From: Leucobacter sp. Ag1
GTDB taxonomy: Bacteria; Actinomycetota; Actinomycetes; Actinomycetales; Microbacteriaceae
DNA: 54,435 bases
Assembly: GCF_000980875.1 (NCBI RefSeq)
Contig: NZ_LAYO01000086.1
Location: 1-54,435, forward strand
Direction: 5' to 3'
This document shows positions 1-7,780 of this stretch, one piece after another. The position numbers were made by a program, and so were the translations under genes. Below the pieces are notes generated by a model. The model worked only from the letters and a program-made list of their open reading frames with translations. It was not told the origin of the DNA and searched no databases. The first letter of the stretch is position 1, and each line of letters opens with the position of its first letter.

Positions 1-102
1 GGTGCGCTCTACCTCTGGTTCTTCGTCGGCGTCTCGCTGTCGATCCTCGGCCTCACCCATATCGTGCGCCCCTTCAAGGTCAAGGCGGTCGAGGCCGAGT
101 AA
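1..102 (+). CDS. C-terminal end of an unidentified membrane protein (partial)
   Basis: Only the last 33 codons are present; the gene enters from the left edge and stops at TAA. The residues form one hydrophobic helix (about residues 3-21) followed by a short basic and then acidic tail, as at the cytoplasmic end of a polytopic membrane protein. There is too little sequence to name a family. A hairpin lies downstream before the convergent SseB gene. Confidence 0.55.
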   Translation, partial: GALYLWFFVGVSLSILGLTHIVRPFKVKAVEAE

Positions 103-135
103 CCGCGCGCATCCGCCCAGAGCTGAAGCAGATTT

Positions 136-178
136 GGGCTCGGAAGAAGACTCCCGCAGGGGATCTCTTTCCGAGCCC
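136..178. terminator. Inverted repeat between convergent genes
   Basis: The 10-base arms GGGCTCGGAA (136-145) and TTCCGAGCCC (169-178) are perfectly complementary with a 23-base loop. They sit between a plus-strand stop at 102 and a minus-strand stop at 214, so a bidirectional terminator is the likely role. There is no T-tract, so activity is uncertain. Confidence 0.45.
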
Positions 179-213
179 GAATCTCCTTCTGTGCGTTCGG
201 GGGCCTGTCGCCC

Positions 214-753
214 CTACCGCATCTCCTCGAGCGCGGCCGCGTCGATCGGGGCCTCCGAGAGCGCCAGTTCGATGTACTTGCGGAGCACGACGAGCTTCGC
301 GGTGCCCGCGTCGAACTCGGCCGCGACGAAGCGGTCGGAACGGATCAGGTTCAGCGCGCCCAGCGCCGGCATGACCGCGCCCTTCGCCGCCTCGCCGTTC
401 GAGCCCTTCGGCACGGCGGTGCGCAGCTCGGCCATCGAGGTGAAGAGCGGCAGCACGAGCTGGCCCTTGGTCGAGCGGATGGTGCGGATCCGGGTGCCGC
501 CGCGCTTCTGCTTCTTCGCGCCCTTCGCGCCGCCGACCTGCCCGGTCACGTCGGCGACCAGGTAGCCCTCGCGCAACGCCGAGAGGAACGCGGCGAGGCG
601 CTCGTAGTCGGGCGTCGTCTGCAGCGCGTCGAGCGCTTCGCGGGCCCCGGTGTTCTCGTAGTCGGCGGTGAGCCCCTCGGGAACCCGCGGGTCGGCGGAT
701 GCCTCCTCGGGGGCCTCGGGGGTCTGCGAGTCGGGGTTCGGGGCGTCGGCCAT
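214..753 (-). CDS. SseB-domain protein
   Basis: The 179-residue product has an acidic, Pro/Glu-rich N-terminus (about residues 1-35) and then a region like the SseB N-terminal domain: a helix with NTGAREALDAL, a strand-rich core with GQLVLPLFTSMAELR, and an AALGALNLIRSD-like segment. SseB-type proteins are small cytoplasmic proteins of unsettled function, common in actinobacteria. The ATG start is supported by a -10 hexamer seven bases upstream. A basic, Lys/Gly-rich loop (KGAKKQKRGG) lies in the middle. It stands alone, 23 bp downstream of bioY-operon gene bioN's stop and transcribed in the same direction, so read-through from that operon is possible. Confidence 0.75.
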   Translation of the reverse strand: MADAPNPDSQTPEAPEEASADPRVPEGLTADYENTGAREALDALQTTPDYERLAAFLSALREGYLVADVTGQVGGAKGAKKQKRGGTRIRTIRSTKGQLVLPLFTSMAELRTAVPKGSNGEAAKGAVMPALGALNLIRSDRFVAAEFDAGTAKLVVLRKYIELALSEAPIDAAALEEMR

Positions 754-760
754 GCCCTCG

Positions 761-766
761 ATTCTA
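761..766 (-). promoter_or_regulatory. -10 element for the SseB-domain gene (leaderless)
   Basis: On the minus strand TAGAAT lies seven bases before the ATG at 753, which puts the transcription start at or next to the start codon. Confidence 0.5.
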
Positions 767-776
767 CGTTCGCCGG

Positions 777-1436
777 TCAGTCGTCGCCGAGTCCGCGGGC
801 CTGCATCGCGGCTCCGGTGTCACGGGCGTGGGCCACCATGCGGATCACGAGCGGGGTCGCGTAGGCCCGAGGGTTCCTCGAGAGCCCGCGCGCACGCGCG
901 GCGTCGCGCGATTCGGCCGCGATGCGGAACGCCTCCGGCAGGGCGCGGAACGCGAGCGAGAAGGCGAGCCCGACCCGGTCGGGATCCACACCGAAGCGGC
1001 GGAACGGCCGCAGACCGCGGGTGATCGCGTCGACCATCTCCTCCGCCCGGGTGGACGCGGTGACGGCCGACGCGGCGATGACGAGCGCGAACAGCCCGCT
1101 CGTCACGGTGAGCGCCCGGACCGGGCCGTGCTGCCAGGCCTGGAACGCGAAGACGAGCGCGCCGACCACGGCGAAGCCCAGCGCCACTCGGAGGAGCCGG
1201 CGCCCGCGCAGGCCCGCGATCACCGCGGCGAGGAGGCCCAGGGCGAGCGCGGCGAGGCCGCAGACGAGCGCCGGGACCGGGGCGAGCGCCTGCTGCGTCA
1301 CGACGATGCCCACTGCGAAGGCGGCGAGCGCGAGCAGTTTGACCCCCGGAGAGGTCCGGTGCAGGGGGCCGCTGCCGGGCACGTAGCTCCCGATGGGGGA
1401 GCCGGCGGGAGCGCGGAGGCCGCGTCGTCGGGTCAC
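777..1436 (-). CDS. bioN: Biotin ECF transporter transmembrane (T) subunit BioN/EcfT
   Basis: This 219-residue protein is the membrane T-component that couples ATP hydrolysis by the A-subunit to the substrate-binding protein BioY. It has about five hydrophobic segments (around residues 32-50, 55-75, 82-100, 108-127 and 190-205). It also has two Ala-Arg-Gly coupling motifs, near residues 182-184 (RARGLS) and 213-215 (QARGL), which in this family dock onto the ATPase. The start is GTG. The gene is last in bioY-bioM-bioN, four bases after the bioM stop, so the substrate is very likely biotin. An ECF T-subunit shared with other S-components cannot be excluded, but the private operon argues against it. 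Confidence 0.88.
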   Translation of the reverse strand: MTRRRGLRAPAGSPIGSYVPGSGPLHRTSPGVKLLALAAFAVGIVVTQQALAPVPALVCGLAALALGLLAAVIAGLRGRRLLRVALGFAVVGALVFAFQAWQHGPVRALTVTSGLFALVIAASAVTASTRAEEMVDAITRGLRPFRRFGVDPDRVGLAFSLAFRALPEAFRIAAESRDAARARGLSRNPRAYATPLVIRMVAHARDTGAAMQARGLGDD

Positions 1437-1440
1437 GGCT

Positions 1441-2148
1441 TCACACCGTCGCCCGGTAGTGCGCGATCACGTCGGCGGGGCCGCCGTCGGCGACCACGCG
1501 TCCGCCCTCGACGAGCAGGGCGCGGTCGCACTGCGCTGCGAGCTCGAGGTCGTGGGTGGCGACGACGAGCTGCTGTTCCAGTCCGAGCAGCAGTTCGCCG
1601 ATGCGGCGCGCGTTGCGCAGGTCGAGCAGGGTGGTCGGCTCGTCGGCGACGAGGATCCCGGGGCCGGCGGCGAGCACGCTCGCGATCGCGAGGAGCTGCT
1701 GCTGGCCGCCCGAGAGCGTGTGCACGCTGCGGTCGGCGAGCGCCGCGAGGCCGAAGCGCTCCAGCACCGCGAGCGCCGCGGCGTCGCGTTCGGCCCGCCT
1801 GCGATGTTCGCGGCGCAGCGAGAGCGCCACGTCCTCGAGCACGGTCGGCATGACGAGCTGGGCGGCCGGCTGGGTGAAGACGAAGCCGACGTGGCGGCGG
1901 ACCTTCGCCCCGTCGTCGATCGTGTCGAGCGGCGACCCTGCGGCATCGCGCACCCGCACCGCGCCCGCGGTGGGGAGCACGAGGCCGTTGATGAGCCTCG
2001 CGAGCGTCGATTTGCCCGAGCCGTTGGGCCCGATCACGGCGATGCGGCGCTCGGCGAGCACGAGATCGAGCGGGTGCAGGATCCGGACCGGCTCGTCGCC
2101 GGCCCGGTCCGGCTCCAGTGCGACCTCGGCGCCGTCGAACTCGATCAC
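1441..2148 (-). CDS. bioM: Biotin ECF transporter ATPase BioM/EcfA
   Basis: This is a 235-residue ABC ATPase. Walker A is GPNGSGKST (residues 40-48), the Q-loop lies in FTQPAAQL (about 91-98), the signature is LSGGQQQ (145-151) and Walker B is ILVADEP (165-171), followed by a switch histidine in VVATHDLE. It powers biotin uptake with BioN and BioY. The GTG start overlaps the bioY stop (GTGA), which indicates translational coupling. Only one ATPase gene is present, as in BioMNY systems, so it probably acts as a homodimer. Confidence 0.9.
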   Translation of the reverse strand: MIEFDGAEVALEPDRAGDEPVRILHPLDLVLAERRIAVIGPNGSGKSTLARLINGLVLPTAGAVRVRDAAGSPLDTIDDGAKVRRHVGFVFTQPAAQLVMPTVLEDVALSLRREHRRRAERDAAALAVLERFGLAALADRSVHTLSGGQQQLLAIASVLAAGPGILVADEPTTLLDLRNARRIGELLLGLEQQLVVATHDLELAAQCDRALLVEGGRVVADGGPADVIAHYRATV

Positions 2149-2822
2149 GGTGCGGCGGGTGCGGGGGCCGTCGTGCTCGCCGTGCGGCGGTTGCGGCGGG
2201 GCAGCAGGTCGGGGAACGCGCGGTGCACGCCGGTGGCGACGGCGGCCATCAGGAGGTTCTTGATCACGTCGCCGGGCCAGAACGCGAGGTCGATGGCGAA
2301 CGCCTGGTCGATCGTCATGGGGACGCGGAGCGTGAGGCCGAGGATCCCGAGCGGGTGGATGAAGACGAAGCTCGAGACGAGGCCGGCGAGCATGATCAGC
2401 GGGATGCTCGTCGCGATGCTGCGCCGGGGGAGCCGCTCGACGATGAAGCCGGTGAGGAACGCGGCGAAGGGGAACGCGACGAGGTAGCCGACGGTCGGGC
2501 CCGCGAACACGCCGAGGCCCGCGGCGCCGCCCGAGAACACGGGGAGACCGATCGCGCCCAGCGCGAGGTAGAGGAGCACGGCGAGGAAGCCGCGGCGGGC
2601 CCCGAGCACGGCGCCCGCGAGCATCACGGCGAAGGTCTGGAGGGTGATCGGGACGGGCCCGATCGGGATCGCCGGGAGCAGCGCGCTGGCGGCGATGATC
2701 GCGGCGAAACCGGCGATGAGGGCCAGGTCGGTCGCGGTGCTGCCGCGACGGCGCGACTGGGCGCGCTCACGCGTCTCGGGTGCGGTGCGCGCGGCCTTGG
2801 GCTGCGGTGCGGGCTGGGTCAT
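2145..2822 (-). CDS. bioY: Biotin transporter substrate-binding protein BioY
   Basis: This is the 225-residue S-component that binds biotin in the membrane. After a basic, disordered N-terminus of about 35 residues come six hydrophobic segments. BioY-typical motifs are visible: ALLPAIPIGPVPITLQTFAV, then AGAVLGARRGFLAVLLYLALGAIGLPVFSGG, and GPTVGYLVAFPFAAFLTGF. It is first in the bioYMN operon. The upstream region carries two BioQ-like operators, so biotin-dependent repression is likely. A TAGGAT hexamer lies 10 bases before the ATG, and a second -10-like TAAGGT sits between the operators. Confidence 0.92.
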   Translation of the reverse strand: MTQPAPQPKAARTAPETRERAQSRRRGSTATDLALIAGFAAIIAASALLPAIPIGPVPITLQTFAVMLAGAVLGARRGFLAVLLYLALGAIGLPVFSGGAAGLGVFAGPTVGYLVAFPFAAFLTGFIVERLPRRSIATSIPLIMLAGLVSSFVFIHPLGILGLTLRVPMTIDQAFAIDLAFWPGDVIKNLLMAAVATGVHRAFPDLLPRRNRRTASTTAPAPAAP

Positions 2823-2887
2823 CTCGGCTCCGATCCTACGGTTCGCGGCGGTGCGGTGCGCACCGCCGCCGGTGCCGCGGTGGCACC

Positions 2888-2922
2888 TGAACAGTGTTCA
2901 CCTTACCTGAACGGTGTTCAGG
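2888..2922. promoter_or_regulatory. Tandem BioQ-type operators between bioY and bioQ
   Basis: Two copies of TGAAC-N3-GTTCA occur: TGAACAGTGTTCA at 2888-2900 and TGAACGGTGTTCA at 2908-2920. The second extends to a palindrome with CCTGAAC/GTTCAGG arms (2906-2922). Their centres are 20 bp apart, two helical turns, so dimers would bind the same face. A minus-strand TAAGGT (2900-2905) lies between them and could be the bioY -10. The second site covers the -35 region expected for the divergent TetR gene. The pattern matches the TGAAC-containing BioQ sites known from corynebacteria and mycobacteria. Confidence 0.75.
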
Positions 2923-2932
2923 TCTCGGCATG

Positions 2933-2938
2933 TAGCAT
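2933..2938 (+). promoter_or_regulatory. -10 element for bioQ (leaderless)
   Basis: TAGCAT is followed by exactly six bases and then the ATG at 2945. Confidence 0.5.
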
Positions 2939-2944
2939 TCGGGC

Positions 2945-3454
2945 ATGCGCAACTCCCGCTCCGATGTCGTCGCCGCCGCCCTGCGCGTGCTCGACTCGCA
3001 GGGGCTCGAGTTCTGCTCCATGCGACGGGTCGCGGCGGAGCTCGACGTGCAGCCGAGCGCGCTCTACCACCACGTCGCCGACAAGCAGACGCTGCTCGCG
3101 CTCATGGCCGACGAGATCGTCGGGACGGTCGACCTCGGCAGCGAGGACCCCGCCGGGATCTGCGCGGACCTGCGGCGAGCGCTGCTCGGGATCCGCGACG
3201 GGGCCGACGTGGTCGCGACCGCGTCGGCGTTCCGCCTCGGAGCGTCGGCGGTCGAGGCCCGCCTCGGCGAGCTGCTCGGCGAGGACGGCGCGCGCACGCT
3301 GCTGCTCTACGTGTTCGGGCACGCCCAGTCGACGCAGACCCAGCTGCAGGCGCGCGAGCTCGGCGTGCTCGCCGACGGTCCGTCGCCGGTCGAACTCGAC
3401 GCCTCGTTCGCCCGCGGCGTCGGGATCATCCTCGACGGGGTGCGCGCGGACTGA
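2945..3454 (+). CDS. bioQ: TetR-family regulator, probable biotin repressor BioQ
   Basis: The 169-residue protein has a TetR N-terminal helix-turn-helix at about residues 5-50 (SRSDVVAAALRVLD, then MRRVAAELDVQPSALYHHVADKQTLLALMADEIV). A short helical ligand or dimer domain follows. The assignment to BioQ is inferred from context: it is divergent from bioYMN and the shared intergenic region carries two TGAAC-N3-GTTCA sites like those bound by BioQ. BioQ is a TetR-family repressor of biotin genes in actinobacteria; it may sense biotin status indirectly. The leaderless ATG and an operator over the expected -35 region suggest autoregulation. Confidence 0.75.
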   Translation: MRNSRSDVVAAALRVLDSQGLEFCSMRRVAAELDVQPSALYHHVADKQTLLALMADEIVGTVDLGSEDPAGICADLRRALLGIRDGADVVATASAFRLGASAVEARLGELLGEDGARTLLLYVFGHAQSTQTQLQARELGVLADGPSPVELDASFARGVGIILDGVRAD

Positions 3455-3477
3455 GGGCGGTGCCCCGCTGGTGCGCG

Positions 3478-3693
3478 CTACTGGAGCAGCAGCAGGATCC
3501 CCGCCACGGCCGAGACCGCTGCGATGACGAGCGCGATGCCGATCAGCACGGCGTGCACGGTGAGGAATTTCGTCGCCTTGCCCTGCTCGTCGCGGGCGCG
3601 GGGATCCTGGCTGACGCGCTTCCAGAATCGGGGCCAGACGACGGCGTTGTAGAGCGCGTTGATGAGCAGCAGGATTCCGGCGAAGACGGTCAT
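3478..3693 (-). CDS. SCO4848-type small membrane protein
   Basis: The 71-residue product has two transmembrane helices (about residues 3-22 and 46-70). The loop between them carries the family-typical VVWPRFWKRVSQDPRA segment and a conserved-looking HAVLIG at the start of helix 2. Proteins of this type are widespread in actinobacteria and have no known function. The ATG is preceded by a -10 hexamer with a six-base gap. It lies 23 bp from the convergent bioQ stop. Confidence 0.75.
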   Translation of the reverse strand: MTVFAGILLLINALYNAVVWPRFWKRVSQDPRARDEQGKATKFLTVHAVLIGIALVIAAVSAVAGILLLLQ

Positions 3694-3699
3694 GCGTCC

Positions 3700-3705
3700 A
3701 GCCTA
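3700..3705 (-). promoter_or_regulatory. -10 element for the SCO4848-type gene (leaderless)
   Basis: Minus-strand TAGGCT lies six bases before the ATG at 3693. Confidence 0.5.
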
Positions 3706-3734
3706 GGAGCTTGGCGTGAAAGGCCGGAAACACA

Positions 3735-3761
3735 CAACGCCCCGACGAGGTCGAGGCGTTG
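3735..3761. terminator. Hairpin downstream of nucS
   Basis: Arms CAACGCC (3735-3741) and GGCGTTG (3755-3761) pair perfectly, and three more pairs follow after one mismatch. The hairpin lies between the nucS stop and the SCO4848-type promoter. A short terminator for nucS is likely; no T-tract is present. Confidence 0.4.
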
Positions 3762-3822
3762 GCTGATGCGGGAGGCCGGAGCGTCCTGCGACACCTAACC
3801 TACCAGAGGCGGAGACGCGCCG

Positions 3823-4515
3823 CTAGAACAGCGTGTTCTGGTCCTCCATGCCGCGCATCGCGTCGTAGTCGAGCACGAGGCAGCGGATCCCGCGGTCCTC
3901 GGCGAGGGTGCGCGCCTGCGGTTTGATCTCCTGCGCTGCGAAGACGCCCTGCACGGGGGCCAGCACGGGGTCGCGGTTCATGAGTTCGAGGTAGCGGGTG
4001 AGCTGCTCGACGCCGTCGATCTCGCCGCGCCGCTTGATCTCGACTGCGACCGCGGCCCCCGCCTCGTCGCGAGCGAGGATGTCGACCGGGCCGATCGCGG
4101 TCATGTACTCGCGGCGCACGAGGGTGTGGCCGTCGCCGAGGAGCTCGATCTGGTCGGCCAGGAGCTCCTGCAGGTGCGCCTCGACGCCGTCCTTGATGAG
4201 GCCCGGGTCGACACCCAGGTCGTGGCTCGAGTCGTGGATGATCTCGAACAGCGAGACGACGAGCTTGTCGGCGGTCTTCTTGTGCACGACCTGCCACTGC
4301 TCGACGATGCCGGCATCGCGGCGCTCGTCGTCGAGCTCGAGCTGCTCGAGCGAGCAGGGCGGGCTCATCCAGTTGAGCGGCTTGTAGGAGCCGCCGTCGG
4401 AGTGCACCAGGATCGAGCCGTCGCCCTTCAGCATGAGCACGCGCGTCGCGCGCGGCAGGTGCGCCGAGAGTCGCCCGGCATAGTCAACAGAGCAATCAGC
4501 AACCACGATTCGCAC
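3823..4515 (-). CDS. nucS: Mismatch-specific endonuclease NucS (EndoMS)
   Basis: This 230-residue protein replaces MutS/MutL in most actinobacteria. It cuts both strands at G-T, G-G and T-T mismatches and so starts repair. The N-terminal half (about 1-115) is the DNA-binding and dimerisation domain. The C-terminal half is a RecB-like nuclease with catalytic Asp145 (GPVDILARD), Glu159 and Lys161 (VAVEIKRRG), and [10 protein letters not shown]. The last residues, DQNTLF, resemble a sliding-clamp binding peptide, as expected for NucS. The start is GTG with a -10 hexamer six bases upstream. Full length. Confidence 0.93.
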   Translation of the reverse strand: MRIVVADCSVDYAGRLSAHLPRATRVLMLKGDGSILVHSDGGSYKPLNWMSPPCSLEQLELDDERRDAGIVEQWQVVHKKTADKLVVSLFEIIHDSSHDLGVDPGLIKDGVEAHLQELLADQIELLGDGHTLVRREYMTAIGPVDILARDEAGAAVAVEIKRRGEIDGVEQLTRYLELMNRDPVLAPVQGVFAAQEIKPQARTLAEDRGIRCLVLDYDAMRGMEDQNTLF

Positions 4516-4521
4516 CGGAAC

Positions 4522-4527
4522 AGCCTA
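4522..4527 (-). promoter_or_regulatory. -10 element for nucS (leaderless)
   Basis: Minus-strand TAGGCT is followed by six bases and the GTG start at 4515. Confidence 0.55.
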
Positions 4528-4535
4528 CCCGTCGA

Positions 4536-5792
4536 TCAGTGCGCGGCCGCGCGGGGTTCGCGCGCGGCGGAGGCGACGAGGCCGGAGAGCAGCACGATCA
4601 CGGCGAGCGGCCAGAACGCCTGCAGCAGGCCGAAGTGCTCGCCGAGGAAGCCGATCATCATCGGTCCGAGCAGGAACGCGGTGTACGCGATCGCCGACAC
4701 CGTCGCGACGTCGCGCACCGCGGTCGCGGGCCGGTCGGCCGCGGCCGACATGCCGACGGGGAACCCGAGCGCGCAGCCGATGCCCCAGAGCGCGGCGCCG
4801 ATCACCGCGGCCCAGACGGCGGGCACGAGGATCACGATGAGCACGCCGACGGTGCAGAGCAGCGCGCCGCCGCGGAGGACGGGCACGCGGCCGAAGCGGG
4901 TGAGGAGCGCGGCGCCGGCGAATCGGGTCGCGGTCATGCAGACGAAGAACACGCCGAGGACGAGGGTGCCGGTGGCGTTCGCGATGTCGCGCCCGTCGAC
5001 GAGTGCAAGCGGCATCCAGTCGGCGGCGACGCCCTCGGCGAGGCTCATGCTGAGCGTGATGAGGCCGATGAGCAGGATCCGGGGATCGCGCCAGGGGCTG
5101 CGCGTCGGTGCGGGCCCGGCGGGCGCGCCCGCCGGGATCACGGGGATCGAGCCGGTGATGGCGGAGGCTGCGGTACGGGTCTCGGCGGCGCGCTGCGCCG
5201 CGTGCTCGTCGTGCGGGACGAAGCGGACGGCGACGAGCGCGACCGCGACGACGAGGACGAAGATGATCGAGACGTGCACCGGGACGGGGATGCCGAGCTT
5301 CTCGGCGAGGGCGCCGATGCCCATTGCGCTGACGCTGCCGAGGCTGAAGCCCGCGTGCAGGGCGGGCATGCGCGGGCGGCCGAGCGCGCGTTCGGCGGCG
5401 GCGCCGCTGACGTTCATCGCGACGTCCGAGGTGCTGAACGAGAAGCCGTAGATGAAGAGGCAGACGACGCCGGGGATCGTGGCCTCGGTCCAGAAGAGCA
5501 CGGTCGCGAGCGGCATGGCGACGGCCTGCACGATCGCGCCGATGGTCAGGGTGCGGCGCGGCCCGAGCCAGGTGACGGTGCGGCCCGAGATGAGCAGACC
5601 GATGACCGATCCCGCGGCGATGCCGAGCCCGATGAGGCTCATCTCGAAGGTGCTGGCGCCGAGGTGGTCGCGGGTGGCGGGGAGACGGCTCAGCCAGGAT
5701 CCGAATCCGAGCCCGAAGACCGTGAAGATCGCGAGGATCCCGCCGACCCAGACGCGGGGCGAATGGGCGTAGTGCGGTGCGGGCTGGGACAC
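4536..5792 (-). CDS. MFS transporter
   Basis: A 418-residue major facilitator protein with about 12 hydrophobic helices. A central hydrophilic stretch (about residues 195-245, rich in Pro and Ala) separates the two six-helix halves. Helix 2-3 carries the MFS loop signature region (GLLISGRTVTWLGPRRTLTIG). I chose the GTG at 5792 because AGGAG lies seven bases upstream; an in-frame GTG at 5828 would add 12 residues without a good ribosome site. It resembles sugar or drug exporters with few defining motifs, so the substrate is unknown. It is transcribed as a single gene. Confidence 0.8.
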   Translation of the reverse strand: MSQPAPHYAHSPRVWVGGILAIFTVFGLGFGSWLSRLPATRDHLGASTFEMSLIGLGIAAGSVIGLLISGRTVTWLGPRRTLTIGAIVQAVAMPLATVLFWTEATIPGVVCLFIYGFSFSTSDVAMNVSGAAAERALGRPRMPALHAGFSLGSVSAMGIGALAEKLGIPVPVHVSIIFVLVVAVALVAVRFVPHDEHAAQRAAETRTAASAITGSIPVIPAGAPAGPAPTRSPWRDPRILLIGLITLSMSLAEGVAADWMPLALVDGRDIANATGTLVLGVFFVCMTATRFAGAALLTRFGRVPVLRGGALLCTVGVLIVILVPAVWAAVIGAALWGIGCALGFPVGMSAAADRPATAVRDVATVSAIAYTAFLLGPMMIGFLGEHFGLLQAFWPLAVIVLLSGLVASAAREPRAAAH

Positions 5793-5882
5793 GGCGGAAC
5801 TCCTGGGTTCGGGGGCCGCGGGCGGCACCGGTGGCGGATCACGGGCAGTCTTCCGATGCTAGTCGGGGGAGCCCGTGCCGGA

Positions 5883-6278
5883 CTACCCCGCGTAGTGCAT
5901 GAGCTGCACGAGGTTGCCGCAGGTGTCGTCGAGCACGGCCGTGGTGACCGGCCCCATGGTCGTCGGCTCCTGCGTGAACCGGACGCCGAGCGCGCTCAGG
6001 CGGTCGTATTCCGCCTGCACGTCGTCGACGGCGAACTGGGCCGCGGGGATCCCGTCGGCGACGAGGGCGGCGGTGTACGCCCGGGCTGCGGGGTGCAGGT
6101 TGGGTTCGAGCAGCAGTTCGGCGCCGTCGGGTTCCGCGGCGGACACGACGGTGATCCAGCGGGCGGCGCCGGTGGGGACGTCGTGCTTCGCCAGGAAGCC
6201 GAGCGTCTCGGTGTAGAAGGCCTTCGCGCGGTCCTGATCGTCGACGAAGACCTGGGTGAGGCGGATCTGCAGGGTCAT
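5883..6278 (-). CDS. VOC-family (glyoxalase/bleomycin-resistance fold) protein
   Basis: A 131-residue protein with paired beta-alpha-beta-beta-beta modules. It has the typical start IRLTQVFVDDQDRAKAFYTETLGF and an end containing GPVTTAVLDDTCGNLVQLMHY. VOC proteins bind a metal and may detoxify, isomerise or simply sequester small molecules; metal ligands cannot be assigned safely here. The ATG at 6278 is preceded by an AGGAG ribosome site. It lies between two exporter genes in the same direction, with a small gap on each side. Confidence 0.8.
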   Translation of the reverse strand: MTLQIRLTQVFVDDQDRAKAFYTETLGFLAKHDVPTGAARWITVVSAAEPDGAELLLEPNLHPAARAYTAALVADGIPAAQFAVDDVQAEYDRLSALGVRFTQEPTTMGPVTTAVLDDTCGNLVQLMHYAG

Positions 6279-6347
6279 GGGGGGGGCTCCTGTCGTTCGG
6301 ATGCTGCGGGGACGAGTGACGGTACTTCGAGTATGCGCGGGCCGGGC

Positions 6348-7706
6348 TCAGGCGCCCAGGACGATCCAGCGGCCGCCTCGGGCGCGGAGCCAGAGCGTGA
6401 TGGCGCGCGCGGCCATGAAGACGAGGGTGAACCCGGCGGTGAGCGCGATGAGCGCCGGCGTGCCCGTGGGGACGGTCGTCGTGAGGAGCCAGAGCACGGG
6501 GAGGTACACGGCGAGGTTCACGAGGCTGGTCCACGCGAGGTAGCGGGCGTCGCCCGCGCCCATGAGCACGCCGTCGAGCACGAACACGAAGCCGCCGAGC
6601 GGGAGCGAGATGCCGAGCACGATGAGCGCGGGCGGCAGGATCTCGAGCACGCGCGGATCGCTGCTGAACACCCGGCCGAGCACCGGGCTCGTCGCGATGA
6701 GCACGAGACCGACGGCGGCCCCGCAGAGCAGCCCCCAGAACAGGGTGCGCCGCACGACGGCGCGGGCACCCGGTTCGTCGCGCCGGCCGAGCGCGTCGCC
6801 GACGAGCGCCTGCGCGGCGATCGCGAGGGCGTCGAGGGCGAACGCCGCGGTCGAGAAGACGGTGAAGACGACCTGGTAGCCGGCGGTCGCGACGGTGCCG
6901 TGGCTCGTCGCCGCGGCCACGGTGAGCAGCAGCGCTGCGCGGAGGCCGAGGGTGCGGATGAACAGCCAGCCGCCGCTGCGCCCGGCGTGCGCGAGGCCGT
7001 CGCGGTGGGGGAGCAGGCTCGCCCCGTGGGCGCGGGCATGCCGTGAGACCACGACGACGTAGACGAGCACCATGCCCCACTGCGCAGCCACGGTGCCCCA
7101 GGCGCTGCCGCCGATTCCCCAGCCGAGCCCGTAGATGAACACCCAATTGAGCACGGCGTTGACGGCGAAGCCGATCGTGGCGACGGCGAGCGGGGTCTTC
7201 GTGTCCTGCATGCCGCGCAGGAGGCCGGTCGCGGCGAAGACCACGAGCATGGCCGGGATGCCGAGGCACGAGACCGAGAGGTAGATGCGCGCCTGCGCGG
7301 TCGTGTCGGGCGAGGCGCCGAACGCATCGACCAGCGGCCCGCCGACGGCCCAGAGCAGCGCGGCGACGACCGCGCCGAGCGCGAGCGCGAGCCAGAGGCC
7401 GTCGACGCCGGCCTGCACCGCGCCCCGCAGGTCGCCGGCGCCACGACGCCGCGCGACCATCGGGGTCGTGGCGTACGCCAGGAAGATCATGAGGCCGACG
7501 GCGGTCTGCAGGATCGCGCCGGCGACCGCGAGGCCGGCCAGCGAACTCGCGCCCAGGTGGCCGACGAGCGCCGAGTCGACGATGAGGAAGAGGGGCTCCG
7601 CGATGAGCGCGCCGAGCGCCGGGATCGCGAGCGACGCGATCCGGCGGTCGATCGTGCGGCGCCCCTCGCGGGGCGCGTTGCTCAGATCGGGCGCCGTGTC
7701 TGACAT
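6348..7706 (-). CDS. MATE-family efflux transporter (DinF-like)
   Basis: About 452 residues with twelve transmembrane segments in two six-helix halves. The start region IASLAIPALGALIAEPLFLIVDSALVGHLG is typical of the DinF/NorM branch of the MATE family. That family exports cationic drugs or organic compounds with Na+ or H+. I chose the ATG at 7706 because TAGCGT lies seven bases upstream; an upstream in-frame GTG at 7736 would add ten residues but overlap the promoter. Substrate unknown. Confidence 0.85.
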   Translation of the reverse strand: MSDTAPDLSNAPREGRRTIDRRIASLAIPALGALIAEPLFLIVDSALVGHLGASSLAGLAVAGAILQTAVGLMIFLAYATTPMVARRRGAGDLRGAVQAGVDGLWLALALGAVVAALLWAVGGPLVDAFGASPDTTAQARIYLSVSCLGIPAMLVVFAATGLLRGMQDTKTPLAVATIGFAVNAVLNWVFIYGLGWGIGGSAWGTVAAQWGMVLVYVVVVSRHARAHGASLLPHRDGLAHAGRSGGWLFIRTLGLRAALLLTVAAATSHGTVATAGYQVVFTVFSTAAFALDALAIAAQALVGDALGRRDEPGARAVVRRTLFWGLLCGAAVGLVLIATSPVLGRVFSSDPRVLEILPPALIVLGISLPLGGFVFVLDGVLMGAGDARYLAWTSLVNLAVYLPVLWLLTTTVPTGTPALIALTAGFTLVFMAARAITLWLRARGGRWIVLGA

Positions 7707-7713
7707 GGGTTCC

Positions 7714-7719
7714 ACGCTA
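7714..7719 (-). promoter_or_regulatory. -10 element for the MATE gene (leaderless)
   Basis: Minus-strand TAGCGT lies seven bases before the ATG at 7706 and decides between two possible starts. Confidence 0.45.
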
Positions 7720-7768
7720 GCGCCGGGCACCGACATCCGGATCGGGCCGCTTTGTCGGCCGCTGTGGC

Positions 7769-7774
7769 TAGGGT
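7769..7774 (+). promoter_or_regulatory. -10 element for the M13 peptidase gene (leaderless)
   Basis: TAGGGT is followed by six bases and the ATG at 7781. Confidence 0.5.
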
Positions 7775-7780
7775 GGTCGC

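Noticed and set aside
4539-7046. An 835-codon plus-strand reading frame across the MFS, VOC and MATE genes
   Set aside because: It runs opposite three recognisable genes and has the compositional bias of a shadow frame.
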